64,000 nucleotides of DNA. It comes from a virus. The position numbers and the translations under genes are program-made. Shown piece after piece: positions 11,501 to 22,200 of the stretch. Each line of letters begins with the position of its first letter. Position 1 is the stretch's first letter. The stretch spans positions 1-64,000 of the IMG/VR virus record IMGVR_UViG_3300021356_000009. One strand, 5' to 3'. The notes beneath the pieces are model-generated. The model was not told the DNA's origin and did not search any database. It worked only from the letters and a program-made list of their open reading frames with translations.

Positions 11501-14500
11501 CCGTCTACACTTGCCGCTGCTAAGTCAGTTGTAAAATCTGCTGTTTTGTATGTTGTTACACTAAATTCACCGCTTGTACTGTTGTATGATAAATCGCCTG
11601 CTGCACTTAATGCAGATCTTGCTCTTGCATCTGTAAAGTATAAATTTGTAGATCCTTCACTTAGTGCATCTGTATCATGATTTGAAATATCACTTACTGT
11701 TCCTGTTACATTTCCTGTTACATTTCCTACTAAGTTAGTTGCAAGCGACTTGTTCATTGCCCAACGATCGTTTGTACTATCATATGTAAATGTAGCAGTG
11801 CCGTCTGTACCTAGATCAGCAGTAATACCTGCACCATTTGCAGCAGTAGCATCTGCACTGCCGTTTGCAATAGTAATGTTTATATCGTCAACAACTAGTT
11901 CTGTAGAATTTACAGTTGTAGTTGTACCACTAACTGTTAAGTTTCCAGTAACAGTTAAGTTACCTGCTGCACTAATATTAGTTGCTGTAATATCGTCTGA
12001 GTTAAGAGATCCATTTACTGTAACATCATTAAATGTAACATTATCAGTTGTACCTACAGCTTGGCCAATACTTATTTCACCATTACTTATAGAAACACCA
12101 GTTCCTGCACTTAGATCATTTAAAGTAACAAAATTTGTTACAGTGTTATCAAAACCTATTTCGCCAGTTGTATTATTGTAAGTTATACCAGTTGTAGTAT
12201 CTGCGCTAATTAGTCCTCGTACTTCAGCATCTGTACGTTCTGTAAAGCTAACAATACCAGTATTAGCATCATATGCTAGATCACCACCTGCACTAATATG
12301 AGCTCTTACTTCTGCTGCACTTGGTCCGGTATATGTAAACGCACCAGTTGCACTGTCGTAAGTCATGCTACCGTCGCCGCCAGCATCTGTAAGCGATATT
12401 GCGCTTCTTGCTCTTGTATTTGTGAAGTAGATGTTAGTTGAGCCTTCAGATAAATCATCACTAGTTTTGTTTCCAAAATCAGTGTTAAAATCTGCTGTTT
12501 TGTATGTTGTTACACTAAATTCGCCTGTTGCTTGTGTATAAGTTAAGTCTCCGCTTGCGCTAAAATGTGCTCTAACTTCAGTTGAGCTAGGCCCTGTATA
12601 TGTAAACGCACCAGTTGCACTATCATACGTCATGCTGCCGTCACCACCAGCATCAGTTAAACTAATTGCACTTCTTACTCTTGTGTCAGTGTAATATAAA
12701 TTTGTAGAACCTTCTGATAAATCATCTGTTGTATGATTGCTTATGTCTGATACTGTTCCTGTAACATTTCCTGAAAGTGTAGCATAAACTGTACCAAACT
12801 GTGCATCACCTAAATCTCCAGTGAATACTTCTGAAGTATTAGTTGCATTTGGAATAAAGCTAAAACGTCCTGTGCCTTCATCAAGTCCAAAGAACCCAGT
12901 CTTTGCTGCTGTATCCCACCATAAGAATTCAATACCCCTGTCTTTGCCGTCACTTGAACTTAGTCCACTTACTCCAACTCTTAATACCGGATCTTCAGTT
13001 GTTGTAACTGTAGATTCAACAGTTGTTGTAGTACCTTGTACTGTAAGATTACCTGCAACAGTCAATCCGTTGCTTATAGTTACATCATCAATATATGCAT
13101 TTGCAAAATATTTTGTTGTGCTACCTAGATCAATTGCACTGTCAGCGTTTGGTACTAGATTACCTAACAGTGTTGCATTACTGAAATTAACTGTATCGCT
13201 TGCGGCATCATTGCCAATCACAACATTACCGTTTAGTGTTGTTACACCACTTACAGTTAGTGTTCCTGTGATATCTGTGTTTGTTAAATTACTGTCACCG
13301 GTAACATTTAAAACACCGCCTATTGTGGCTTGGCCACTTGTTTCAAACGGGCTACCTACTACACTTACAGAACCAGTTCCTGCTGCACGTAGTTCCAAAT
13401 CAGTGTTTGTATTATATGTTTCGATAATATTATCATCTATGCGTATTTGATCTGTTTCAATAATTGCAGAACTAATTGTACCACTTGCATTAATGTCTAC
13501 ACCACTTAGTGTTGCATATGTTAAAGTTCCACCTGCTGTAATGTTACCTGTAACAACTAAGTTACGACCAATTGTTGCATCTTGTGTAACTGTTAAATTA
13601 TTGCCAATAGTAACATCGTCAGTAAGAGCTACTGTAAATGCATTATCACTTACTGTTACACCTATTTCGTTTGCTGTTCCGTTTACAGTTAATGTTTCGG
13701 TAAGTAAATCAATTGTTGTTGAATTTGTACCGTCAGTAATATCTAATGTCTCTACAAGAGCAGCAGTTGATGCTGCTGTTACTCTACCATAAACATCAAT
13801 TGTTAGTACCGGTATTGCAGTTGCACTACCATATGTACCGCTTGGATCAGCGCCTAGTGCGTCTAAAGCAAATGTTACTTCGTTGTTTGAAACTGTACTT
13901 GCAAGTCCTGTGCCACCTGTAAATGTAAGTGTTTCACCGCCTGCTACTGTATCAGTTGTTGATCCGTCAGTAATATCAAAACTTGTTGCAATAGCTTGTG
14001 TTGTGACTGCTGTTACACGCCCTTGTGCATCAACTGTAATAACAGGTACTGCTGTATTAGACCCGTATGATGCTGCTGTAACTCCAGTTGCTGGTAGGCT
14101 TAGTACAGGTGTACTTCCTTCACCAGTTCCTCCTGTCACAGTAATATGTCCAGATGTTGCACTAATTGATTCTACATAATCGCCTGTAGTATCTGTACCT
14201 AGTGTTAGCGATCCTGGATTGAAAACAGTGTTAAATTGTACATCGCCAGTTCCGTCAAAAGTTATGCCGGTTGCAGTAACATCTCCTACCATACTAAACG
14301 TTCTAGCAGTTGCTAATGCAGTTGCAGTATCAGCATTTCCTGTTAAATTACCAGTAACATCTCCTGTTACATTTCCTGTAAAAGTAGCATCTGTTCCATC
14401 AGTGCCGCTTTCTAGTACTTTATTAGTTCCGTCTGCTGCATATATGTCGCCAATGATATTACCAGTTAGATAGTTTGTTCCGATACTTAACGACTTATTA

Positions 14501-17500
14501 AATTCGATACGTTGATTTGCATGGCTCCATGTCATCGACGCATCGCCGTTTGTACCTAAATCAATAGTAAGTCCTGCACCGTTTGCAGTAGAACTATCTG
14601 TTGTTCCTTTAGCAACAGTTATGTTTACATCGTCAACATCTAGTGTTGTGCTGTTAATTGTTGTAGTTGCACCGTTAACTGTTAAGTTACCTGTAATTAC
14701 AACATTACCACTTGCTGTAACAGTTGTTGCTGTAATATCATCAGTGTTAAGTGTTCCACTTACATTAACATTATTAAATGTAACATCGTCTGTTGTACCA
14801 ACAGACTGTCCAATTGCTATTGTAGGAGTAGCAGCTTCGCCTGTGTTATTTGTAATTGTTACACCTGTGCCAGCTACTAATGATTCTACATAATCACCTG
14901 TAGTATCTGTTCCTAATTCTAATGCTCCCGGGTTGAAAACTGTAGTAAGCTCTACGTTTCCTGTTCCGTCAAATGTTACACCAGTTGCTGTAATATCGCC
15001 TGTTAAGCTAAACGTTCTTGCGGTTTCTAGTGCAGTTGCAGTATCTGCATTACCTGTTAAATCACCTGTTACGTTACCAGTAAATGTTGCAGGAGTTGTT
15101 GTACCATCTCCGCCATCAAGTACTTTAGTTGTGCCGTTACTTGCAAATACATCCCCTGTTAAGTTACCAACAACGTTACCAACAACGTTACCTGTTACAT
15201 TACCTGTTACGTTTCCTGTAAGTGCTCCTGTAATTCCGTTAGATGCTGCAAGTGTTGTAAAGGAACCAGCAGCAGGTGTAGTACCACCTATTATAGTTCC
15301 ATCTATTGCACCACCATTTATGTCTACAGTTGTGAAAGTACTTGTACCGGTTGAAGTGATATTACCTGTTACATTACCTGTTACGTTTCCTGTAACATCA
15401 CCTGTTAATGCGCCTGTAAATGTAGCGTCAGTGCCATCTGTACCGTTTTGAACAACAATACTTGTTCCGTCGGCTGCTAATACATCACCTATAAGATTAC
15501 CTGTTACGTTACCTGTTACGTTACCAGTAGTATTACCTGTTAAGTTACCTTCAAATGTTGCTGCTTTTACGGTTTGATAAACAGGCGTACCAGCTGTATC
15601 TACAAATTCAAACTTGTCGTCAGTTTCATTCCACTGTATAACAACATCAACTAGTGATCCTCTGTTTATTAATAATCCTGCATCTTGTGTAGGTGCAGTT
15701 CCTGATCCTAAGTTACTGTTTAGTTCTATTATATTGTCTGCCAATTTAATAGTTTCAGTATTAACAGTTGTAGTTGTGCCGTTGACTGTAAGGTCGCCTG
15801 TGATTATGACGTTTCCACTTGCTGTAACTGTTGTTGCTGTTAAATCATCAGTGCTTAATGTTCCACCAACAGTAACATTGTTAAATTCAACATCGTCTGT
15901 AGTACCAACAGCCTGTCCGATTTCTATAGTTGCAGTTGAGCCTTCGCTAGGTGTATGTGTAATTGTAACACCTGTTCCTGCTGTTAAATCTACAAGATAA
16001 TTTCCAGTAGTATCCGTTCCAAGTGCTACACTATTTGGTTGAATAGTGGTTGCTAAGTTAAAGTTTGCACTACCGTCAAAACTTGCTGTACCTTGAACAT
16101 CTCCAGTGAGGTTGATGCTTCTAGCTGTTGCCCATTTACTTGCTTCTGATGCAAGTCCTGTAAACACAGCATCAGTGCCATCTGTACCATTTTCTAATAT
16201 TTTTGTACCGTCATCTGCATATATGTCGCCTGTAATATCACCTGATATTGTTGCTGTGACTATATTGTTAATTGCGTCAACAAGTAATGTGCTATCGTCA
16301 CCAAATACACTACCTTTGAGGTCACCTACTACACTACCAGTTACATTACCGGTTAAGTCTCCAGTTACATTACCAGTTACATTACCAGTGACGTTACCTG
16401 TTACGTTACCAGTGACACTACCAGTAAATGAAGCATCAGTACCGTCAGTTCCAGCATCAAGAACTGTTGTCCCAGTAGGTGCTTTTACATCTGCTTTAAT
16501 AAATGCATCTGTTCCATCAGTACCGTTATCTAGTATAGTTTGTCCGCCACTTGATTTAACATCACCTTGCAAATTACCTATAAACAAAGTAGTTGTTAGT
16601 TCGTTGCCTAAAGGATTATATGTAAGTCCTGTGTCAGTTTCTATACCTTGAGCACCACTTACACCGTCTACAAAAGTAAGATATACTGTTTCATTTGTAG
16701 CATTGTTTGCAGTAGCAGTTATTTCAGTTGCTAGGCTTGCTGTTCCTGTTAAATCAGCAGTAATTGTGCCAGCAGCAAAGTTACCGCTTGCATCTCTAAA
16801 TACTGTTGTGCTGCCTGTATTAGATGCTGTTGCGTCAGAAGTAATTGTATATTGTGTTCCTTCGCCAGCTGTACCTGTGATTGTTAAACCATTGCCGCTT
16901 ACACTAACATCTTGTGCATAGTTTCCTGTTGTATCTGTACCAAGTGCTACACTATCTGGTTGTATTGTAAGTGCAATATTCCCTACGTCTGCACTTCCGT
17001 CAATACTAAATGTGCCGGTTACATCACCACCTGCAAATGTTACTGATCTTGCTGTTGCCCAGTTTGCTGCGGTTCCGCTAACGTTACCTGTTACATTACC
17101 AGTAAGGTTTGCATAAACCATTCCAAATTCTGCATCACCTCTAGTTCCTGTGAAGTTTTCACTAGTATTTGTCGCATCAGGTATAAAAGTAAATCTGTTA
17201 GTTGCGTTATCCCATCCAAAGAATCCAGTTTTAGCAGCTATGCCTGTATGGTAAAGGAATTCACTACCTCTGTCTTTACCATCGTTAGATGTAAGTGAAC
17301 TTACACCTAATCTAATAACAGGATCTTCTAAAGTAACAACAGTTGTATCAACAGTTGTAGTAGATCCACTTACAGTTAAATTACCTGTAACTGTTAAATC
17401 GTTTCCTACAGTTAAGTTTGTATTAACATTTACACTATTAGGTAATCCAATTTTAACTTGATTGTTCGAAACTGTTGCTTCAATTTCGTTTGTTGTACCT

Positions 17501-19263
17501 GCAAAAGTTAGTGTGTCTGTTAATAGGTTAACAGTATCAGTATTTGGAGTGCCTTGATCATCTGAAATATTAAGAACTGTTGCAACATTTGTTTCGCTGG
17601 CAGCAGTAATTCTACCATAATCGTCAACTGTAAAAGATGGTATTGCAGTAGCACTTCCGTATGAACCAGCTGTTACAGCAGTTGTGCTTAAATCAACTGT
17701 AGCTGCTGCTGTTTCTGTTCCACTGTTTGCTACAACAATATTTCCATTACCTGCGTCTGCTAATGTAGCAATATAGTTTCCAGTTGTATCTGTACCAAGT
17801 GCTACACTATTTGCTTGAATAGTAGCAGTTATAGTTACATCACTTGTACCATTAAATGTTGTTGTACCACCTAAATCTCCAGCTAGTGTTATCGATCTAG
17901 CAGTTTGTAATGCAGTTGCAGTATCTGCGTTTCCGGTTAATGCACCTGTAAATGTAGTTGCTGTAACATCAGTTGCTGTAATAGCTCTGATAAAACCTTC
18001 TGACCATCTAAAAGTAGCACTACCTAAGTCTCTAGCATTATCTGTAGTTGGTAGTAAATTTGAATTAATTTTAGAATTTACTGTAAGAACATCAGTATCT
18101 GCATCGCCTATTGTTACTGCGCCAGTAATAGATAACGCAGGTGCTGTTATTGTTCCTTGAGCTAAAGTTAACCCTGTAGATTCAAATCTTGCAACCTCTG
18201 TATTACTAATTTCAAATACAGTAGCATTGCCTGCATCTAATACAATATTAGTAACACTTTCAATAGTAGGTGTGCCTGTGCCGTCACTTATAAAACTTTC
18301 TGCTGTAACAGTTCCATTAACTTCAAATGTTGTTCCGTCAAATGTTACATCTGTGCTTGTGGTTAGTTCTCCGTCTGTTGATGCTATCACAATACCTTCA
18401 GCAGTTAGATTACTTACTTTTAATCCTGTAACAGTTGCATCACTAAGGATATCAATTATTCCTGCACCTGATGCTAGTAATTCTACATTTGCGTCACTAT
18501 TAATAGTTTCTATTCTATTACCGTTTATAGCAATTTGATCAAGTATTAAATTACCGTTAGGATCGATTACAACAGTATCATTAATAGTTGTAGAACCGCC
18601 ACCACCGCCAATATTTGTATTACCGCCATCGCCTGCACCAACGTTAAGATCATCGCCTTCACCTGTTGAAATATCTGTGCCACCGTCGCCACCACCTATT
18701 GTAATTCCGCCAAATGATGAACCGTCAGATGAGGCAGGTCCAAATGCTCCTGTATATACAGCACCTACAACATAAATTGATTTACCTGTTGTAACATTGC
18801 TAGGTAGGTTATCACCGATAAAGTGTACAGTACCTGCTTGATAGTCGAAGAACCATTCATCACTGTCTCCTGCACCAACAGCAAATAACTGTGTACCTGT
18901 GCTTGTTGGATCTGCTGCGTTTGCATTATCAACATAAACTTTTACATTATATGTTGCACCAAATTCTGTTGGGATCCAATCAGTATATCCTGTTAGCCAA
19001 GTTCTTCTTGGTTGTGCTGTTCCGTCCTCTGTACACTCAACTGCGTTTGCACCTAAGTATACTGTTACCGGATTAGCACTTGTTGTTGGTATAACATCTG
19101 GGATGTCAGCTGCATCGCCCCAAATTTTATCACTTCTTAAAAGTAATGGGCTTGGTATCGCTTCGTTTGTAGCATCTTTGTTTGATTGTACATCCGATTT
19201 ACTAACACCATAACCTATCTTCTTCCAGAGGTAATCGATTTTTTGTATATCGCTAATTGCCAT
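8569..19263 (-). CDS. Giant modular tail fibre protein with LamG-like domain (3564 aa)
   Basis: The largest gene of the window. Residues 1-175 (MAISDIQKIDYLWKKIGYGV, conserved Trp/Gly positions, 'DEWFFDYQAGT') are a domain shared with the 2884-residue fibre, probably the virion-attachment domain. A glycine-rich linker (~180-230) follows. The body is modular: at least four copies of 'TARSITLAGD...SVALGTDTTGNY', several 'KDRGSEFLYH...AAKTGFFGWD' modules, GNVT tetrapeptide runs and 'LSEGSTNLYFTD' units. Residues ~2620-2810 look like a concanavalin/LamG-type jelly roll ('FGTGSLLLDGTDDYLSV', 'FTIDFWIYHD', 'WYYVSFTRDNGTLYRHING'), a likely glycan-binding module. It starts four bases after the stop of the preceding fibre and is probably co-transcribed with it. 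Exact function is not known; host recognition is inferred. Confidence 0.85.
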   Translation of the reverse strand: MAISDIQKIDYLWKKIGYGVSKSDVQSNKDATNEAIPSPLLLRSDKIWGDAADIPDVIPTTSANPVTVYLGANAVECTEDGTAQPRRTWLTGYTDWIPTEFGATYNVKVYVDNANAADPTSTGTQLFAVGAGDSDEWFFDYQAGTVHFIGDNLPSNVTTGKSIYVVGAVYTGAFGPASSDGSSFGGITIGGGDGGTDISTGEGDDLNVGAGDGGNTNIGGGGGSTTINDTVVIDPNGNLILDQIAINGNRIETINSDANVELLASGAGIIDILSDATVTGLKVSNLTAEGIVIASTDGELTTSTDVTFDGTTFEVNGTVTAESFISDGTGTPTIESVTNIVLDAGNATVFEISNTEVARFESTGLTLAQGTITAPALSITGAVTIGDADTDVLTVNSKINSNLLPTTDNARDLGSATFRWSEGFIRAITATDVTATTFTGALTGNADTATALQTARSITLAGDLGGTTTFNGTSDVTITATIQANSVALGTDTTGNYIATLADAGNGNIVVANSGTETAAATVDLSTTAVTAGSYGSATAIPSFTVDDYGRITAASETNVATVLNISDDQGTPNTDTVNLLTDTLTFAGTTNEIEATVSNNQVKIGLPNSVNVNTNLTVGNDLTVTGNLTVSGSTTTVDTTVVTLEDPVIRLGVSSLTSNDGKDRGSEFLYHTGIAAKTGFFGWDNATNRFTFIPDATNTSENFTGTRGDAEFGMVYANLTGNVTGNVSGTAANWATARSVTFAGGDVTGTFSIDGSADVGNIALTIQPDSVALGTDTTGNYAQDVSVSGNGLTITGTAGEGTQYTITSDATASNTGSTTVFRDASGNFAAGTITADLTGTASLATEITATANNATNETVYLTFVDGVSGAQGIETDTGLTYNPLGNELTTTLFIGNLQGDVKSSGGQTILDNGTDGTDAFIKADVKAPTGTTVLDAGTDGTDASFTGSVTGNVTGNVTGNVTGNVTGDLTGNVTGSVVGDLKGSVFGDDSTLLVDAINNIVTATISGDITGDIYADDGTKILENGTDGTDAVFTGLASEASKWATARSINLTGDVQGTASFDGSANFNLATTIQPNSVALGTDTTGNYLVDLTAGTGVTITHTPSEGSTATIEIGQAVGTTDDVEFNNVTVGGTLSTDDLTATTVTASGNVIITGDLTVNGTTTTVNTETIKLADNIIELNSNLGSGTAPTQDAGLLINRGSLVDVVIQWNETDDKFEFVDTAGTPVYQTVKAATFEGNLTGNTTGNVTGNVTGNLIGDVLAADGTSIVVQNGTDGTDATFTGALTGDVTGNVTGNVTGNITSTGTSTFTTVDINGGAIDGTIIGGTTPAAGSFTTLAASNGITGALTGNVTGNVTGNVVGNVVGNLTGDVFASNGTTKVLDGGDGTTTPATFTGNVTGDLTGNADTATALETARTFSLTGDITATGVTFDGTGNVELTTVFNPGALELGTDTTGDYVESLVAGTGVTITNNTGEAATPTIAIGQSVGTTDDVTFNNVNVSGTLNTDDITATTVTASGNVVITGNLTVNGATTTINSTTLDVDDVNITVAKGTTDSSTANGAGLTIDLGTNGDASMTWSHANQRIEFNKSLSIGTNYLTGNIIGDIYAADGTNKVLESGTDGTDATFTGNVTGDVTGNLTGNADTATALATARTFSMVGDVTATGITFDGTGDVQFNTVFNPGSLTLGTDTTGDYVESISATSGHITVTGGTGEGSTPVLSLPATGVTAASYGSNTAVPVITVDAQGRVTAVTTQAIATSFDITDGSTTDTVAGGETLTFTGGTGLASTVSNNEVTFALDALGADPSGTYGSATAIPVLTIDVYGRVTAASTAALVETLDITDGTNSTTIDLLTETLTVNGTANEIGVTVSDNAFTVALTDDVTIGNNLTVTQDATIGRNLVVTGNITAGGTLTYATLSGVDINASGTISSAIIETDQIRIDDNIIETYNTNTDLELRAAGTGSVSVVGSPFETSGQATIGGVLNVTGDSNLTNTDITGTLTVSGVTTLNGNVVIGNDAASDTVNFSNATLLGNLVPNADSAIDLGSTTKYFANAYIDDVTISNGLTVAGNLTVQGTTTTVESTVTTTEDPVLRVGVSGLSSSDGKDRGIEFLWWDTAAKTGFFGLDEGTGRFSFIPNATNTSEVFTGDLGDAQFGTVYATLSGNVTGTVSDISNHTTDDLSEGSTNLYYTDTRVRSAISLTDAGGDGSMTYDSATGAFTYTGPSSTEVRAHFSASGDLTYTQATGEFSVTTYKTADFNTDFGNKTSDDLSEGSTNIYFTNTRARSAISLTDAGGDGSMTYDSATGAFTYTGPSAAEVRAHISAGGDLAYDANTGIVSFTERTDAEVRGLISADTTTGITYNNTTGEIGFDNTVTNFVTLNDLSAGTGVSISNGEISIGQAVGTTDNVTFNDVTVNGSLNSDDITATNISAAGNLTVTGNLTVSGTTTTVNSTELVVDDINITIANGSADATAANGAGITADLGTDGTATFTYDSTNDRWAMNKSLATNLVGNVTGNVTGTVSDISNHDTDALSEGSTNLYFTDARARSALSAAGDLSYNSTSGEFSVTTYKTADFTTDLAAASVDGIGDVTIADIKPGQYLRYGGSFGDVEYANTLLLIPANGSEASTSFLDESTVAGTITANGDAQITQATKKFGTGSLLLDGTDDYLSVTRTAIGTSDFTIDFWIYHDSSVQGYIYSANDATEFQISGSLAVTDSTGNIMTATSLTPNTWYYVSFTRDNGTLYRHINGTLSTSATYATDLTATDWNIGGNDGTNGSAGYVNGNIDDFRVTTAARYGATNYVTPDRAAYTFAGTLGTAFENVTPEINDLVDVDTTNIIDGQVLIYEAKSDSFKPGNDINIGGVTGDFSIAGALTVGGTILGSNTIELDDITISGNQIRTTASNANLELTVAGTGTIELIDSTNITGDATVSGTFDVNGQATLASLNVEDLTSNQIVVPGTNGELEGSANLTYDGTTFVVGSNAFTVTSANGNTAVGGTLGVTGEATLASATVSDLTAGRVTFAGTNGSLTDSANFTFDGTTLTVPQVSAGSSATFPGIDITNLTAGRVVLAGTGGTIEDSAQLTFASSLLTVDAAATITGNTQINGNVDLGATTAQTITFGGRVDSNIVPSATNTYDLGTSDLRWNDLYLNGSSIYLGYATVSTHDNGIMVHMPGTSTMMDMYNDTTYSNRVDVGDILIDTNVIQTTVSATDLELRTNGAGTIELQDSTNITGDAAISGTFGVTGASTLAATTMSSAKISDLTAGRVVLAGTAGEIEDSGNLTFDGTTLAVTGDVTVSTTIDVDGLATLAQAKVEDLTQSRITFAGVDGRLVDDSNLTFASNTLTLVGTLDVTGEANIDDININGGTIGSTTGAITIDPDTAGSGGTVTIAGNLTVQGTTTTVDSTTVTIDDPVFTLGGNTAPTVNDAKDKGIEFRWHNGTAAKLGFFGFDESTGRFTFKPDSTNTSEVFSGTAGDAEFNNIYAQDLTVNSIVTTGDLAVEHGGTGVSSFTAKGILYGNGTSAVQVTAAAGTSDATTSNEILTTDSNGTPVWTDVIDEGTF
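16319..16427 (-). repeat. 12-bp tandem repeats encoding Gly-Asn-Val-Thr
   Basis: The clearest of several blocks in which a degenerate 12-bp unit encodes GNVT (variants GDLT, GSVT, GSVV), here about nine units. Shorter blocks lie near 1424-1497, 11698-11745, 14338-14388, 15166-15220, 15359-15420, 15487-15547 and 17086-17110. The units differ at synonymous positions, so they are not fresh copies. Confidence 0.8.
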
Positions 19264-19266
19264 GTC

Positions 19267-22200
19267 TTATGCGCCTTCTAATATTGACAAACTCGTTATG
19301 CTGTTTCCAGCATTTAATGCTATTCTTACTAATACAACGTTACCTGTTGCACTAGTTGTACTTACGGTCCCTAAAGTCATTTGGTAATTACCACTTAGAC
19401 TTGTGTTAGATAATATTCTATTTGCAGGACCATCGGCGACTCCATCACTTCCGTTACCACCTGTTGATGATCCAGGTGCACCTGATCCACCAAATGCTGT
19501 GTCGGCTCTAAGCCAACCATTTAATCCACTTGTTGTATCAGTTGTACTACCTGGAACTGCTATCCATAATCCGCCTATTCCACTAGACGTAATATTGATT
19601 CTAAATTTACTAACTGCACTTCTTCTAAATGCAAATGTAAAATACTGTGTACCTGAATCGCCCGTTCTGTTAGGGCCTGCAGGTAAAAATGTGCTATAAT
19701 TTGTTGTATCGTGTTTTAATACACCTAACCTTACAGTTGCTTCTTGTGTTCCTTCAACTCCTGGATCACTTGCTTCTGTGAAAACATTACTTGTATAAAA
19801 ATTAGTTGCTCCGTTAAATGCTGGAGTACTAGTTGTCTCTGAAAGGAATGCTGCGCTTCGCTTACCATCATCTGTGTAAGTTGCGCCTAAGCTATCTGAT
19901 ACCGGAATTGCAGTTTCATTAATACCAGTTTGTGCTGCTGTATGAACTTGGATTTTTTCGTTTGAATCTACATAATCACTAAATCCGTTTACATTCGCAC
20001 TTCTCACTTGTAAATTTGCTATAGAAATTTGGTCAGTTGCACCAGCAACGTTAACTGTAATATTATTCATTGTGTAAGGTGTTCCTCCTGTTCCTACATT
20101 TGCTATAACATTGCTTCCGTTTAACATAGGATTGCTAGGATTACTCATTTGTGCGAGAGTATAATTTTGTATAACAGCTACAACATCAGATGTGCCTTCA
20201 TAATCTGTGCCAGAGCTAACAGTCACAGGATGACCCCAACCGGTAGAATAATCGTTATATACTTGTCCACAAAAATCTTCTACTTGCCAGTTTTGTAAAA
20301 TAACTGTGTTACCGCCTGCATAATATGGAACACCACTAATATACTTTTTAGTTCCTGCTGTACCTTCTACTACAGTACCAGCTAATACAGTTGCATCTCC
20401 TATAGGATCATGTACAAATTCTTCTACATTTGTGCTTCCTGTTACACTATGCTCTAGCTGGAATGTGTGTATGCCTGCTGCAAAAGTACTTGCATCATGA
20501 TTGACTCTTGCTTTGAACCCTTTATATAGATTTGGTGTATAAATTGTGCTACTAAATGAAAGATCACTACCGTCTGTGTTTAGTAGGTTATAATCTGATT
20601 CTTCTACAATTTCAAGTGAGGTAGCAGAGCCTGTATTATCTGAACTAGATAGTGTTATTGTTCCTGCGTTTGTGCCATCAACAAGTGCTGACAAATCTCC
20701 GCTATCTGCATCATAAGCAAATGTAGGTTGTGCTTTTGTAAACACTGCTACAGTAGAATTTGTTCTTTTTACTGTAGATCCTGCTGTTAGTGTACTGCTT
20801 CCTGTATTGTCTGTAAATCCATATGCTAGTCTTGGATTACTGTTTATAGACTCTTGCACAATAAGAGTTTTTGTTCCTAAACCGTCCGGTGCAGTAATAT
20901 TAGGATCATAAACTTTTAAATCTTCTGTAACAGTTAGAGGAAATATACTCGGAGTTGCTGTTGTATGTGTTAGTAATGACAGTGTTAATGTATCAGTACC
21001 GTTACCAGTTGCTGTACCTGTTCCCCATGTGTGTTGTAATCTTGCGCCTAATACTCCGCCTGCATCTGCATCACTTCCAATAGCGTCAGCTGTTGTGCCA
21101 TCACCCCAATCCATAGAGTATGTTACATCAGCCATTGTGGTGTTTGTAGTTATGTTTTCCATATACAAACTATCGCCTTCGTTAACATACAAATCATTTC
21201 CTGTTAATGCAGTTCCACCTGATGATGCTCTGTATAATCTAAATGCCATTACAGGATCAGCTGTATAAATGATTACATAATCTTCTCTAGTTTGTGTTGC
21301 TTCACTTCCGTATCCAGCACCGTCGCTGTGATAAGCTCTTACAACTACAGTGTAAGGACTATTTGTATTTGATGTGTAAGTGTGGCTTGGTGTTAAACTA
21401 GTAACTGTTTCAGTTGTACCATCACCCCAGTCAATATCATAATTATTTGGATTGCCTTCTTTTACTATGGTTAGTGTAACTGATGTCCCTTCGCCTCCTG
21501 CTAAAGGTGTTCCTGTAAATGTTACGCTTCTGACAAATGTATTGTTAGCAACATTTAACATAGTTTCATTTAGTTGATCCATTGCTTCTGCTATATTTCC
21601 TGTTCCACTTAATAATTTATATGCACCGTCGGTGTAACTACTATCAGTTGGATCGCCTAGTGTAATTTGATCGCCTGACAAACCTCCTTGTACAGCACCG
21701 ATGTTTGCATCAACATATGCTTTTACACTTTGCTGTGTTGGTATAGCAGTATCACTGTCACTTACAAGATCGTCTTCGTCAAGTATTTCTTCTACTTCAG
21801 TAGTTGAACCTACAGTAAATTTACCAACTACATCAACTGCTCCTGTACCTGCTGCTGCAAGTTCCAGTGTGTCGTTAGTGTTTAAAGCAGTTATTCTGTT
21901 ATCACTAATTTTTAATGAATGAGTTAGAATATCATCATTTACAATTAAATTAGATCCAACTGTGGTATTTCCTGTAGATTCTATAGTATTTGCTGTAAAT
22001 GCAAGTGCATTTAAATCACCTGTTGTAACTGTGCCACTTACATCTAATGTGCCTGTAATGTTTGTATCTGCAAGTAAATCAACACTTCCTGTGCCGCCGG
22101 TTGCTAGTTCTAAATTACTATTAGACTCTGTAGTTGTAATTAAGTTACCATCAACTCTAATATTGTCTAATAGTAGTGTACCTGCATTTACTTGTGCAGC

